A DNA stretch of 64,000 nt from Roseicella frigidaeris (GCF_003258945.1 NZ_QLIX01000023.1:1-64000); one strand, 5' to 3'; counted from the first letter of the stretch, positions 1-9,187 are shown. Numbers and translations: made by a program. The notes: generated by a model from the letters alone, not told the origin.

Positions 1-131
1 TCCGGGACTACTGGCGCCAACACGCCGCGTAACGGAACAGCGCCACCTGACCACAGCCCTACCGTCAAGCAAAAATGCCAGTGGTGCGGAAGCGACGCTT
101 ACCCTCTCTCCGAAGCATCCAGGGGGCAGGC

Positions 132-980
<849 letters not shown>

Positions 981-990
981 GAGCCGGACG

Positions 991-2175
991 ATGCTGGCGC
1001 ATTTCATCGTCGCGCTCCGCACCGCCGGCATCCCGGCCAGCATCACGGAATACCTCACCCTGCTGCGCGGCATGAAGGAGGGCGTCGCCGATTACAGCGT
1101 CGACGACTTCTACCACCTCTCCCGCGCCACCCTGGTGAAGGACGAGCGGCACCTCGACCGCTTCGACCGCGTCTTCGGCGAGGTTTTCAAGGGCCTCGAG
1201 CCGCCCGAGGGTGACCCCGGGGCCGAGGCGCAGATCCCGGCCGAATGGCTGCGGAAGATGCTGGAGAAATACCTCACCGAGGAGGAGAAGGCGCAGATCG
1301 AGGCGCTGGGCGGCTTCGACACGCTGATGGAGACGCTGAAGCAGCGCCTCGCCGAGCAGAAGGGCCGGCACCAGGGCGGCAGCAAGTGGATCGGCACCGG
1401 CGGCACCTCGCCCTTCGGCGCCTATGGCTACAACCCCGAGGGCGTGCGCATCGGCCAGGAGGAAAGCCGCCACCGCCGCGCAGTCAAGGTCTGGGACAAG
1501 CGCGAGTTCCGCGACCTCGACGGCGATATCGAGATCGGCACGCGCAACATGAAGCTCGCCCTCCGGCGGCTGCGCCGCTTCGCCCGCCAGGGCGCGGCGA
1601 CCGAGCTCGACCTGCCGGACACCATCCGGGCCACGGCCAACAATGCCGGGACGCTGGACCTGAAGCTGGTGCCGGAGCGGCACAACACGGTGAAGGTGCT
1701 GCTCTTCCTCGATATCGGCGGCTCGATGGACGACCATGTGCGGGTCTGCGCCGAGCTGTTCTCCGCCGCCCGGGCGGAGTTCAAGCATCTCGAGCATTTC
1801 TACTTCCACAACTGCCCTTATGAGCGGCTCTGGACCAGCAACCGGCGGCGCCGGGACAGCGAGGTCTCGACCTGGGAGGTGCTGCGGAAATACGGGCCGG
1901 ACTACAAGGCCATCTTCGTCGGCGACGCGGCGATGAGCCCCTATGAGATCGTCCAGCCCGGCGGCAGCGTCGAGCACTGGAACGAGGAGACCGGCCAGGC
2001 CTGGCTGCTGCGCCTGCTCGGGCATTTCCGCCGCAGCGCCTGGCTGAACCCGATGCCGGAGCCGGCCTGGGGCCGCTACCAATCGGCGCAGATCCTGCAC
2101 CGGCTGCTGGAGCAGCGGATGTATCCGCTGACGCTCGGCGGCATCGAGGCGATGACCCGCGAGCTGAGCCGCTAG
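991..2175 (+). CDS. VWA-domain (CoxE-like) protein
   Basis: A 394-residue cytosolic protein with a C-terminal von Willebrand A domain. The metal-ion-dependent adhesion site appears as DIGGS at residues 241-245, the glycine variant typical of CoxE-like proteins. The N-terminal half is charged and mostly helical by eye. Start at 991 has AGGAG seven bases upstream; a longer frame from 949 would overlap the MoxR gene and has no ribosome site. It probably acts with the preceding MoxR ATPase as a metallochaperone-like pair. The CoxDE naming comes from CO dehydrogenase maturation, but no molybdenum hydroxylase genes are present, so the substrate is unassigned. Transcription likely ends in the hairpin repeat directly downstream. 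Confidence 0.88.
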   Translation: MLAHFIVALRTAGIPASITEYLTLLRGMKEGVADYSVDDFYHLSRATLVKDERHLDRFDRVFGEVFKGLEPPEGDPGAEAQIPAEWLRKMLEKYLTEEEKAQIEALGGFDTLMETLKQRLAEQKGRHQGGSKWIGTGGTSPFGAYGYNPEGVRIGQEESRHRRAVKVWDKREFRDLDGDIEIGTRNMKLALRRLRRFARQGAATELDLPDTIRATANNAGTLDLKLVPERHNTVKVLLFLDIGGSMDDHVRVCAELFSAARAEFKHLEHFYFHNCPYERLWTSNRRRRDSEVSTWEVLRKYGPDYKAIFVGDAAMSPYEIVQPGGSVEHWNEETGQAWLLRLLGHFRRSAWLNPMPEPAWGRYQSAQILHRLLEQRMYPLTLGGIEAMTRELSR

Positions 2176-2180
2176 AGTAG

Positions 2181-2280
2181 ATTCTGTCCGGATGACCTCA
2201 TCCGGACAGGTGAAGATGCTCGCAAAAACAAACACCTAGAGCATTGCAGATGAACGGAAGTTCGCAGGACACGCTCTAAG
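2181..2280. repeat. Intergenic hairpin repeat, family 1, copy 1
   Basis: Two palindromes in the gap after the VWA gene. The first has perfect 12-base arms, CTGTCCGGATGA at 2184-2195 and TCATCCGGACAG at 2198-2209, with a CC loop. It is followed by GGTGAAGATGCTC, an A-rich link and a second stem opening TAGAGC (2237-2242), closing GCTCTA (2273-2278), with an inner GAAC/GTTC stem. The same order recurs at about 5691-5790, and the first half at 4228-4271. It lies between convergent genes and could stop transcription from both sides, though there is no uridine run. Confidence 0.75.
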
Positions 2281-2351
2281 GATTTGTTCAGCCGCAGGCG
2301 ATCACGCTTCCGGCCGCGGCCGGCGGCGCGGCCGGCCCGGGCCCGGCAGCC

Positions 2352-2924
2352 TTATTTCGCCGGCGCGGCCTCTTCGGCGGCCGGCAGCGGCGGCGCCTTC
2401 GGCGAGATCGACCGCAGATAGGCGATGACGTCGGCGCGCTGCTTGGTGTTGCTCAGGCCGGCGAAGGCCATGCGGGTGCCCGGGGCATAGGCGGAGGGCT
2501 TGGCGAGCCAATGGTTCAGCTCGTCATAGTTCCACGGCCCTTCCTTGCCCTTCAGCGCCGCGGAGTAGTTGAAGCCTTCCAGATGCCCATGCGGCGCGCC
2601 GACCACGCCGTAGAGATTGGGCCCGACGCCGGATTTGCCGCCATCGTTGAAGGTGTGGCAGCTGCCGCACTGTTTCTGCGCGACGCTCTGGCCGGCGGCC
2701 ACATCCGCATTGGCGAGCAGCCCGGCGATGGGCTCGACGGTCGGGCCGGTCGGCCCCGCCGCCGGCGCCGCCGTCGCCCCGCCTGCCTCCTCGCCGAGCT
2801 TGATGGCCGCCTCGTGCGGCCGCTCGCCATGCACCAGCACTTTGCCGAGTTGCCCGGCCACCATGAAGGTGATGCCGGCCGTGAGAAGTGCAGCGAAGGC
2901 CTTGTTCAGTTCGAGCGATTGCAT
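2352..2924 (-). CDS. Membrane-anchored cytochrome c (CycM-like)
   Basis: A 190-residue class I c-type cytochrome anchored by one N-terminal transmembrane segment (about residues 9-27), with an Ala/Pro/Gly-rich linker (47-65) and a C-terminal haem domain. The haem site is CGSCH, residues 86-90, and the likely axial methionine lies in GTRMAFAG. This layout matches the CycM / c552 group of alphaproteobacteria, which carries electrons from the bc1 complex to aa3-type oxidase at the periplasmic face. The ATG at 2924 places the membrane helix at the start; a longer frame reaching 3200 adds only low-complexity Arg/Pro sequence. A plausible sigma-70 promoter lies about 90-115 bases upstream. Confidence 0.9.
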   Translation of the reverse strand: MQSLELNKAFAALLTAGITFMVAGQLGKVLVHGERPHEAAIKLGEEAGGATAAPAAGPTGPTVEPIAGLLANADVAAGQSVAQKQCGSCHTFNDGGKSGVGPNLYGVVGAPHGHLEGFNYSAALKGKEGPWNYDELNHWLAKPSAYAPGTRMAFAGLSNTKQRADVIAYLRSISPKAPPLPAAEEAAPAK

Positions 2925-3348
2925 CGGCGATGGCGTCCCTGAGAGGCGACGAGGTGGCAACGCGGACAGGTGGCACCGCGCGCGCGGGGCACGGGAATGG
3001 GCCGTCCAGGGATATAACCGAAGCGGCGGGACCCGCAACCCGTCCCGGCATCGCAGCGGCCGGGCGCCGCCGCGGCCGGCCGGGACGCGCCGCGGCCGGC
3101 ATCCTTGCCTTTCCGATCCCCCCCTGCCGCTACGGCCCCGCCGGATCGCCGGCGCCCGACAAGGATGACACCGGGGAGAGAACAGGCCCGGGGAGCGCAA
3201 CGCCCGGTCGCGCGTTGCAGCGAAGGAGGTTGCGGCCCGGGCATGGGGTCGTGCCGTCCGTGCGCCGGAGCCAGGGTCCGAGACCCCCGGGCTTCGGTCC
3301 GCACCATGGCCAAACCGCAGGAATGCGGCCTTGAAGGAGGGTTTCGCC
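2925..3348. other. Divergent intergenic region (424 bases)
   Basis: Lies between the divergent cytochrome c and DUF2189-type genes. Apart from the candidate minus-strand promoter at 3011-3038 and the AAGGAGG ribosome site at 3334-3340 it holds nothing I can recognise. Open frames across it are Arg/Pro-rich, typical of non-coding G+C-rich DNA. Confidence 0.6.
3011..3038 (-). promoter_or_regulatory. Candidate sigma-70 promoter for the cytochrome c gene
   Basis: On the minus strand, TTGCGG (3038-3033), 16 bases, then TATATC (3016-3011). It is one of the few AT-rich spots in this intergenic stretch and would give a leader of roughly 80 bases before the ATG at 2924. Prediction by eye only. Confidence 0.4.
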
Positions 3349-4140
3349 TTGCCTCAAGCCTCGACCCAGGCCCGCGCTGCCGGCATCGCCCCCGTGGCGA
3401 CCATCCGCCGGATCGGCACCGCCGATCTGCGGGCGGCGCTGCGGGAGGGATGGCAGGATTTCCGCGCCATCCCGACGCAGCTCATCTTCCTCTGCATCCT
3501 CTATCCGATCGTCGGCCTGGTCGCGGCGCGCGCCGTCTCGGGCGGGGACCTGCTGCCGCTGCTCTGGCCGCTCATCGCCGGGCTGAGCCTGGTGGGGCCG
3601 GTCGCCGCGGTCGGGCTATACGAGATCAGCCGCCGGCGGGAGGCCGGCGAGCAGGTGTCCTGGCTCACCGCCTTCTCGGTGCTGCGCCATCCGAACCTGG
3701 CGAACATCGTCATGCTCGGCATCCTGTTGATGGCGATCTTCGTCGCCTGGGTCGGCGTGGCGCACTGGATCTGGAACACCACCATCGGCGAGCTGCCGGT
3801 GGCCAGCCTCGGCGACATGGCGGATGCCGCCTTCACCACGCCCGAGGGGCACCGGCTGCTGCTGCTCGGCAACGGCGTCGGCTTCCTCTTCGCTGTCGTC
3901 GTCCTGGTGCTGACGGTGGTCTCGGCGCCGATGCTGATCGACCGCAACGTCGGCATCGGCCCGGCGATCGGCACCTCCATCCAGGCCTGCCTCGCCAATC
4001 CCGGGCCGATGGCGCTCTGGGGCCTGATCGTGGCGGCGCTGCTGGCGATCGGCAGCATCCCGGCCTTCATCGGCCTCGCCATCGTCATGCCGGTGCTCGG
4101 GCATGCCACCTGGCACCTCTACCGGCGCGTGGTGGCCTGA
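3349..4140 (+). CDS. DUF2189-type integral membrane protein
   Basis: A 263-residue membrane protein with about six hydrophobic segments, resembling DUF2189 proteins. A short N-terminal region ends in the conserved ATIRRIGTADLRAALREGW stretch before the first helix. The family has no established function; members are inner-membrane proteins, sometimes described as cytochrome c oxidase subunit I related. Start: TTG at 3349, eight bases after a perfect AAGGAGG (3334-3340). The TTG at 3331 would put the ribosome site inside the gene. It ends at a strong hairpin (4147-4178). It is convergent with the RTX-like gene and divergent from the cytochrome c gene; a shared respiratory role is possible but not shown. 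Confidence 0.8.
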   Translation: MPQASTQARAAGIAPVATIRRIGTADLRAALREGWQDFRAIPTQLIFLCILYPIVGLVAARAVSGGDLLPLLWPLIAGLSLVGPVAAVGLYEISRRREAGEQVSWLTAFSVLRHPNLANIVMLGILLMAIFVAWVGVAHWIWNTTIGELPVASLGDMADAAFTTPEGHRLLLLGNGVGFLFAVVVLVLTVVSAPMLIDRNVGIGPAIGTSIQACLANPGPMALWGLIVAALLAIGSIPAFIGLAIVMPVLGHATWHLYRRVVA

Positions 4141-4146
4141 CGCGAA

Positions 4147-4178
4147 ACGGCCCTGATGCCTGGGCGCATCAGGGCCGT
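4147..4178 (+). terminator. Strong hairpin after the DUF2189-type gene
   Basis: Perfect 13-base arms ACGGCCCTGATGC (4147-4159) and GCATCAGGGCCGT (4166-4178) with a 6-base loop, starting 7 bases after the stop codon. There is no T run, so it may be an atypical terminator or 3' protective stem. Confidence 0.55.
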
Positions 4179-4227
4179 GCTGCCAGGGCCGCGTCACCGC
4201 CTCGGGCGATGCCGCCCGACCTCGAGC

Positions 4228-4271
4228 CGATCCCGATCAGGCGGACTCGCCTGATCGGGTGAAGCCGCTCC
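4228..4271. repeat. Intergenic hairpin repeat, family 1, copy 2 (partial)
   Basis: GATCCCGATCAGG opens a palindrome with perfect 12-base arms, CCCGATCAGGCG at 4232-4243 and CGCCTGATCGGG at 4248-4259. It is followed by GTGAAGCCGCTCC, which matches the link in copies 1 and 3. The second stem of the family is missing: the RTX-like gene's stop codon begins at 4275. It sits between convergent genes. Confidence 0.7.
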
Positions 4272-4274
4272 AGA

Positions 4275-5195
4275 TCAGGCGAAGAGCACCTGGTGGACAT
4301 CCGTGACGCCGTGTAGCGCCACGGCGCCCTGGTAGAGCGGCGCATCGACGCCGTTGGCCGTGTCGTAGACCACGAGCAGGTCATGCCCCGCCGACCCGAC
4401 GGTGAACTCGCCCGGCGCGGTGATGTCGCCGCGGAAGGCGGCATAGGTGCCGTCCGCCAGCACCGGATGCTTGTGCGCATCGCTCAGCTGCACCGGCGTC
4501 CCGGCATTGCTTGGGTCCTGGATGTGCTGCGGCCCGGTGCTGAGCGTGACCTGCTGCAGCAGGGTCGGGGCGCCGATATCGACATGCTCGCCCGCCTGGT
4601 AGTCGGTGATCTCGTCGATCACCCCGCGCAGGATGTCGCCCTGCGAGATCGTCCCGTCGACATCGTTGGCGACGATGAGGTCGCTGGCGTTGCGCAGCAG
4701 GAAGCTGTCATGGCCGGGGCCGCCGGTCATGATGGTGCCGGCGACGCCCTCGGTGGTGTAGGCATAGCCGCTGCGCATCGCCGGGGTGCTATGGCTCTCG
4801 AGCAGGTCGTTGCCGGCGCCGCCGATGAGCTGGTTGTTGGTCGCCTCGTAGACGAAGCTGTAGCGGCTCAGATGGTAGTCGTAGCCGGCGGCGATCAGAT
4901 GGTCGTTGCCGGACTCGCCGAAGGCGCTGTTGCCGGTGCCGGTGACGGTGATGAGGTCCGCGCCGCTGCCGCCGAGCAGCCAATTGCCGGTGCCGATGGC
5001 GGAGAGCGTGTCATTGCCCGATTCGCCGAAGGCGATGGAATAGTTCACCGCGTACGGGGTGAAGCCTCCCGGCGGCTTGAACCCCAGGGTGATGGTGTCG
5101 GCACCCGCCCCGGCGAAGACGATGGTCCCCGTCCAGTCACCCTCATAGGTCGTTCCGAAGACGTCGTTGCCGCTTCCGAACCTATACGTGGCCAT
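4275..5195 (-). CDS. RTX-like (hemolysin-type calcium-binding repeat) protein
   Basis: A 306-residue acidic, Gly/Asp-rich protein with at least six degenerate GGxGxDxx nonapeptides in its N-terminal two thirds: GAGADTITL, GESGNDTLS, GGSGADLIT, GESGNDHLI, GGAGNDLLE, GGPGHDSFL. This pattern forms a calcium-binding beta-roll. The C-terminal third contains an ITDYQAGEHVDIG-like segment common at the end of RTX exoproteins before the type I secretion signal. No N-terminal signal peptide is present, which fits export by a type I system, but no ABC/MFP secretion genes are nearby. No catalytic domain is visible, so the role (adhesin, S-layer or matrix protein) is open. The GAGGAG ribosome site supports the ATG at 5195. 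The upstream region is less G+C-rich than its surroundings. Confidence 0.8.
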   Translation of the reverse strand: MATYRFGSGNDVFGTTYEGDWTGTIVFAGAGADTITLGFKPPGGFTPYAVNYSIAFGESGNDTLSAIGTGNWLLGGSGADLITVTGTGNSAFGESGNDHLIAAGYDYHLSRYSFVYEATNNQLIGGAGNDLLESHSTPAMRSGYAYTTEGVAGTIMTGGPGHDSFLLRNASDLIVANDVDGTISQGDILRGVIDEITDYQAGEHVDIGAPTLLQQVTLSTGPQHIQDPSNAGTPVQLSDAHKHPVLADGTYAAFRGDITAPGEFTVGSAGHDLLVVYDTANGVDAPLYQGAVALHGVTDVHQVLFA

Positions 5196-5787
5196 CGTGG
5201 CGCTCCTCTTGTCAGCAAGACATCGGCCATTCCTGGCCGGCGAATGTAAGCCTCAAGAATTAATCCGTTGCAGCGTGGCAGAACGCCATAAAAGACCAGG
5301 ACTCACAAACGCTCGACCCGAGGCAGGATTGTTCTGCCGGCATGGCCGTACCCAGGACATCGCTTCTTGCCCTAGATGGTTACATGCGACGCAGCAAATT
5401 CTATGTGAAATCGCGGCTGGCCAAGACGACCATGGCCGCTGTCGCAGGGCGGGATTTAAGGCATTGCAGGAGGAGGATGAGATAACTTGGGCGTGAGACG
5501 CATTTGGAAAATTCTCGTGTGGCGTGTGGGCCCCGATAGGCCGCGGCCATCGCCAGTCTCACCTGTTGCCGCGGCGCCGGCTGTGCTCGGGGTCACAGCC
5601 GCCGGGGCGCGGCGCACCGTCACCCGATCAGGGCGGCAACGGCCCGGAGCAGGATCCGTGACCCTGCGTGAGCGGGTCTTGGCCTGGAGCAGATCCCGAT
5701 CAGGTGGCCTCACCGGAGCGGGTGACGATGCTCCGAAAACAATAGTCTAGGGCACTTCCCCTGAACCGGTGTTCAAGGGAAGTGCCC
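5196..5787. other. Intergenic region (592 bases), partly AT-richer
   Basis: Between the start of the RTX-like gene and the end of the deacetylase gene, both on the minus strand. About 5230-5500 is clearly less G+C-rich than the rest of the window and probably holds the RTX-like promoter, but I see no convincing -35/-10 pair. The right end (5691-5790) is a copy of the family 1 hairpin repeat. A 109-codon plus-strand frame from 5167 resembles nothing and is not called. Confidence 0.55.
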
Positions 5788-5790
5788 CTA
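5691..5790. repeat. Intergenic hairpin repeat, family 1, copy 3
   Basis: Starts AGATCCCGATCAGGTGGCCTCACC, with a degenerate first stem. It continues with GGGTGACGATGCTCC, an AAAACAA link, CTAG, and a strong second stem with 11-base arms GGGCACTTCCC (5750-5760) and GGGAAGTGCCC (5777-5787) around an inner GAAC/GTTC stem. The deacetylase stop codon at 5788-5790 abuts it, so on the minus strand it directly follows that gene and may end its transcript. Confidence 0.75.
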
Positions 5791-6678
5791 GCCCCGGCCG
5801 ATCCGGCCGCACTCCCCGCGGTACCAGTCGAGCAGCTGCTCGCCGTTCCAGTGCAGCACCCCCGGCCGGCTGGCGACGTGATCGTAGAATTCCTCGAGAT
5901 AGCCGATGCGGTGCGGCTGGCCGGAGATGTAGGGGTGGATGGCGAGCGACATGATCTTCGCCCTCTCCGCCCCTTCCTCATACAGGCGCTCGAACTGGTC
6001 GATGGCGCGCCGCAGCAGATGCGCGCCCTCATGGTGCTGCACGATCATCATCGGGATGTCGTTCAGCTCGACGGTGTAGGGCAGCGTCACCAGCGGGCCA
6101 TGCGCGGTGCGGATCGTGGTCGGCTCGTCGTCATAGACCCAGTCGCCGATATACTGCACGCCGGCCTCCGCCAGCAGCTCGGGCGTCTCGTAGGTCTCGG
6201 TCAGCCCCGGCCCGAGCCAGCCGACCGGGCGCCGGCCGGTGAAGCGCTCCAGCCGGTCGAGCGAGCGGTGGATCATGCCGCGCTGATCCGCCTCCTTGTG
6301 GATCGGCCCCTGCTCCCAGGAATGGCCCATGAACTCCCAGCCCGCCGCGCGCGCCTGGGCGGCGACGCGCTCGTATTCCTCGACGACGCGGGCATTGATC
6401 GAGAGCGTCGGCCTGATGCCCAGCCGCTCGTAGAGCCGGAAGAAGCGCCAGACGCCGACCCGCATGCCGTATTCGTGCCAGGACCAGTTCGGCACGTCGG
6501 GCAGCAGCACCTGGCCGGTCGGCGCCGGCAGCACCTGCCGCGCCATCGGCCGGGCGATGTCCCAGACCTCGAGGTTGACGATGCTCCAGAGCACGAGGCG
6601 CGCCCCGTCCGGCAGGCGCAGCGGCGGCCGGTCGACGATGGCGGAATAGGGAATGCGCTCGCGCGGCTGCATGGACAT
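5788..6678 (-). CDS. Polysaccharide deacetylase family protein (PuuE-like)
   Basis: A 296-residue cytosolic protein of the NodB-homology carbohydrate esterase 4 fold, closest in layout to the PuuE/allantoinase-like branch. Recognisable blocks are NWSWHEYGMRVGVWRF (about residues 78-93), GWEFMGHSWEQG and the late SLAIHPYISGQPHR region. The His/Glu/Asp clusters suit a metal-dependent amidohydrolase, and a true polysaccharide substrate is not implied. Two in-frame ATGs lie close together; the upstream one at 6678 has GGAGGT five bases ahead and is preferred. It stands alone, with family 1 repeat copy 3 at its 3' end and a GST gene about 75 bases upstream on the same strand. Confidence 0.82.
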   Translation of the reverse strand: MSMQPRERIPYSAIVDRPPLRLPDGARLVLWSIVNLEVWDIARPMARQVLPAPTGQVLLPDVPNWSWHEYGMRVGVWRFFRLYERLGIRPTLSINARVVEEYERVAAQARAAGWEFMGHSWEQGPIHKEADQRGMIHRSLDRLERFTGRRPVGWLGPGLTETYETPELLAEAGVQYIGDWVYDDEPTTIRTAHGPLVTLPYTVELNDIPMMIVQHHEGAHLLRRAIDQFERLYEEGAERAKIMSLAIHPYISGQPHRIGYLEEFYDHVASRPGVLHWNGEQLLDWYRGECGRIGRG

Positions 6679-6754
6679 CGCGGACCTCCGTGCCGCCGGC
6701 GAGTCTCGCCGCGGCCGGCGCGATGTCAAATCCCGGCGGGCCGGGACCAGGCGA

Positions 6755-7369
6755 TCAGAGGCCGCTCTCCGGCGGCAGCGTCGCCTGGAAGGCGGGACGG
6801 GCGGCGAGGGCGTCGAACCAGGCGGCGAGGGCCGGCCGTCCCGGCCGCCAGTCCCAGGCGCGGTGCCGCCGCTCGGCATAGCCGAGGGTGCAGCCGAGCG
6901 CGATGCGGGCCGCGTCGGGCGGGCCGGCCAGGCGCCAGCCACCGGCGGCGATCTCCGCCTCCAGCGCATCGGCGACGCGCCCGGCCCGCCCGGTCTCCAG
7001 CGCGATGACGCCCGGCGAACGCTCCTCCGGCACCCGCCGCAGCTCCCGGTTCCACACCCCGATGCCGTCCATCATGCCGAGGATGCGGCCGAAGGCGGCC
7101 CGCGCCGCCACATCGCCCAGGGGCAGCAGCGGATAGGCGCCGCCGAGCCCGTCGAGGAAGGGCAGGATGAGCGCCGTCTCGGTCAGCGCCGTGCCGTCCG
7201 CCAGCAGCAGGGTTGGGACGCGCCCGACCGGATTCGCCGGCAGCAGGCTCGAGGCCGGGTCGCGCAGCGTGGTCTCGACCTCGGCGACGCGGCCGAGCAG
7301 CCCGGTCTCCCGCAGCGCCACCCGGACCATGCGGGCGAAGGGGGAGCCGGGGGTGTGGAACAGGCGCAT
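6755..7369 (-). CDS. Glutathione S-transferase family protein
   Basis: A 204-residue cytosolic GST. The N-terminal thioredoxin-like domain opens MRLFHTPGSPFARMVRVAL, with a serine at the usual catalytic or first-contact position. It carries the cis-proline motif GRVPTLLL and TALTETALILPFLD, the Glu-(Thr/Ser) pair that binds the glutathione gamma-glutamyl group. The C-terminal all-helical domain follows from about residue 85. Substrate cannot be inferred. It lies 14 bases upstream of nothing else in frame and 14 bases downstream of the DEAD-box gene's stop, so the two may be co-transcribed from the helicase side. Confidence 0.88.
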   Translation of the reverse strand: MRLFHTPGSPFARMVRVALRETGLLGRVAEVETTLRDPASSLLPANPVGRVPTLLLADGTALTETALILPFLDGLGGAYPLLPLGDVAARAAFGRILGMMDGIGVWNRELRRVPEERSPGVIALETGRAGRVADALEAEIAAGGWRLAGPPDAARIALGCTLGYAERRHRAWDWRPGRPALAAWFDALAARPAFQATLPPESGL

Positions 7370-7383
7370 CCAGCCTCGGCCGA

Positions 7384-9108
7384 TCAATGGGCGGCGCGCC
7401 GCCGCCGCTCCTCGCCGGGGCGGCGGTCGCGGCGCAGCGGCGGCCGGCCACCGGCCTCGGCCTCCCTGGCCCCGCCATCCCTGGCGCCACCGCGCGGCGC
7501 CCCCGTGCCGCCGGCCATGGGCTGGATGCCGATATGCGCATCCTCCTCCTCGCCCGGCTTCTGCGCCGCCGCGGCGAAGCGGGCGGCCGCCCAGGGCGCC
7601 ACCTCGAATTGCGTCTCCCGCTCCAGCACCCGGATGCGGCCGATCTCCTGGCGCGTCACATGGCCGCGGCGGCAGAGGAAGGGCAGCACCCAGCGCGGAT
7701 CGGCATTGCCGTTGCGGCCGAGGCTCATGCGGAACCAGACGCCCTCCTGGCCGGGCTCGCGCGGCAGGCGCGGCGGCGCGGCGGCGCGATCGGCCAGGGC
7801 GGCCAGCTCCTCGGGCGCCGGCAGCGGCGCCCGCAGCGCCTGCACCAGCGCCGCGGCGACCGCTTCCGGCGACCGCTCGGCGAGCAGCTTCTGGGCCAGG
7901 GCCAGGTCGCCCTCGCCGGGCTCCTCCGCCGTCCCCTCCAGCGCCTGGGCGAGGATGCGGGTGTCGTCCTGCTCGCGGATCGCGTCGGCCGAGGGCGCCG
8001 GGCCCCATTCCGCCCGCACATGCGCCGCCTGCAGCAGCCGCTCGGCGGCGCGGCGGCGGTTGTGCGGCACCAGCAGCGCGCTGGTGCCCTTGCGGCCGGC
8101 GCGGCCGGTGCGGCCGGAGCGGTGCAGCAGCGTCTCCGGGTCGTTCGGCAGCTCGGCATGGATGACCAGGCCGAGATCCGGCAGGTCGATGCCGCGCGCC
8201 GCCACGTCGGTCGCCACGCAGACCCGGGCGCGGCCGTCGCGCAGCCCCTGCAGGGCGCGGTTGCGCTCGGCCTGGGACAGCTCGCCCGAGAGCGCGACGG
8301 CGGCGAAGCCGCGCTCGGCGAGGTTGCCGTGCAGCCGCGCCACCGTCGCGCGGGTGCGGCAGAACACCATCGCCGCCCGCGCCTCGAAGAAGCGCAGCGC
8401 ATTGACCACGGCGCGCTCGGTCTCGTGCGGGGCGATCAGCAGGGCGCGGTAGTCGATATCGCCATGCTGGCCACCCTCGTCGCCGGCCGAGATGCGCAGC
8501 GCGTCGCGCTGGTACTGCTTGGCGAGCTGCGCGATGCCCTTCGGCACCGTCGCGGAGAACATCAGCGTGCGGCGCTCGGCCGGCGTGGTCTCGAGGATGG
8601 CCTCCAGCTCCTCGCGGAAGCCCATGTCGAGCATCTCGTCCGCCTCGTCGAGGACGACGGCGCGGATCGACGAGGGGTCGAGGTTGCCGCGCTCCAGATG
8701 GTCGCGCAGCCGCCCCGGCGTGCCGGCGACGATATGCGCGCCGCGGGCCAGCGCACGCCGCTCGGCCACCGGATCGGTGCCGCCGACGCCGGAGACGACG
8801 CGGCCGCCGGCCTTGGCGTAGAGCCAGGCCAGCTCGGCCTGCACCTGCAGCGCCAGCTCGCGGGTCGGCGCCACCACCAGCGCCAGCGGCGCGCCGGGCG
8901 GCGGCAGGCGCTCGGCCTCGCCGAGCAGCTCGGCCGCCATGGCGAGGCCGAAGGCGACGGTCTTGCCGGAGCCGGTCTGGGCCGAGACCAGCAGGTCGCG
9001 GCCGAGCGTCTCCGGCTCCAGCACGGCAGCCTGGACGGGAGTGGGCTCGGCATAGCCGCGCTCGGCGAGGGCGGTGAGGAGGGATTGGGGAAGGGCGGGA
9101 AAGGGCAT
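7384..9108 (-). CDS. DEAD-box RNA helicase with DbpA-type RNA-binding domain
   Basis: A 574-residue ATP-dependent RNA helicase. Motifs in order: Q motif around GYAEPTPVQ (18-26), motif I AQTGSGKT (43-50), PTREL (81-85), motif II DEAD (154-157), motif III SAT, and HRSGRTGRAGRKG for motif VI. The C-terminal region contains FRMSLGRNGNADPRWVLPFL, typical of the DbpA RNA-binding domain, followed by a charged Gly/Arg-rich tail. Such proteins act in 50S ribosome assembly or RNA turnover. The ATG at 9108 begins right before the Q motif; extending to 9147 adds no conserved residues. It lies just downstream of a Suv3-like helicase on the same strand, with a hairpin in the 93-base gap. Confidence 0.92.
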   Translation of the reverse strand: MPFPALPQSLLTALAERGYAEPTPVQAAVLEPETLGRDLLVSAQTGSGKTVAFGLAMAAELLGEAERLPPPGAPLALVVAPTRELALQVQAELAWLYAKAGGRVVSGVGGTDPVAERRALARGAHIVAGTPGRLRDHLERGNLDPSSIRAVVLDEADEMLDMGFREELEAILETTPAERRTLMFSATVPKGIAQLAKQYQRDALRISAGDEGGQHGDIDYRALLIAPHETERAVVNALRFFEARAAMVFCRTRATVARLHGNLAERGFAAVALSGELSQAERNRALQGLRDGRARVCVATDVAARGIDLPDLGLVIHAELPNDPETLLHRSGRTGRAGRKGTSALLVPHNRRRAAERLLQAAHVRAEWGPAPSADAIREQDDTRILAQALEGTAEEPGEGDLALAQKLLAERSPEAVAAALVQALRAPLPAPEELAALADRAAAPPRLPREPGQEGVWFRMSLGRNGNADPRWVLPFLCRRGHVTRQEIGRIRVLERETQFEVAPWAAARFAAAAQKPGEEEDAHIGIQPMAGGTGAPRGGARDGGAREAEAGGRPPLRRDRRPGEERRRRAAH

Positions 9109-9135
9109 GGTTCGGCGACTCGCAGGGGGCTGCGG

Positions 9136-9187
9136 CAGCCCCGACAAAACGGAAGAAAAGGGCGGCGGGCCGGCGCGGGGGCCGGCC
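9136..9187 (-). terminator. Candidate terminator after the Suv3-like gene
   Basis: On the minus strand, a GGCCGGC/GCCGGCC stem (9187-9181 with 9174-9168) is followed by a short G+C stretch and then T-rich sequence, CCCTTTTCTTCCGTTTTG, down to about 9136. This is the closest thing to an intrinsic terminator in the region. A second small stem, GGGGCT/AGCCCC, follows just before the DEAD-box start. Confidence 0.45.

Noticed and set aside
5167-5496. A 109-codon frame in the AT-richer spacer before the deacetylase gene
   Set aside because: It starts inside the RTX-like gene on the opposite strand, has no ribosome site and resembles nothing. The region more likely holds a promoter.
2181-5790. Family 1 hairpins called as classical intrinsic terminators
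   Set aside because: None is followed by a T run on either strand, so they are listed as repeats with only possible terminator function.
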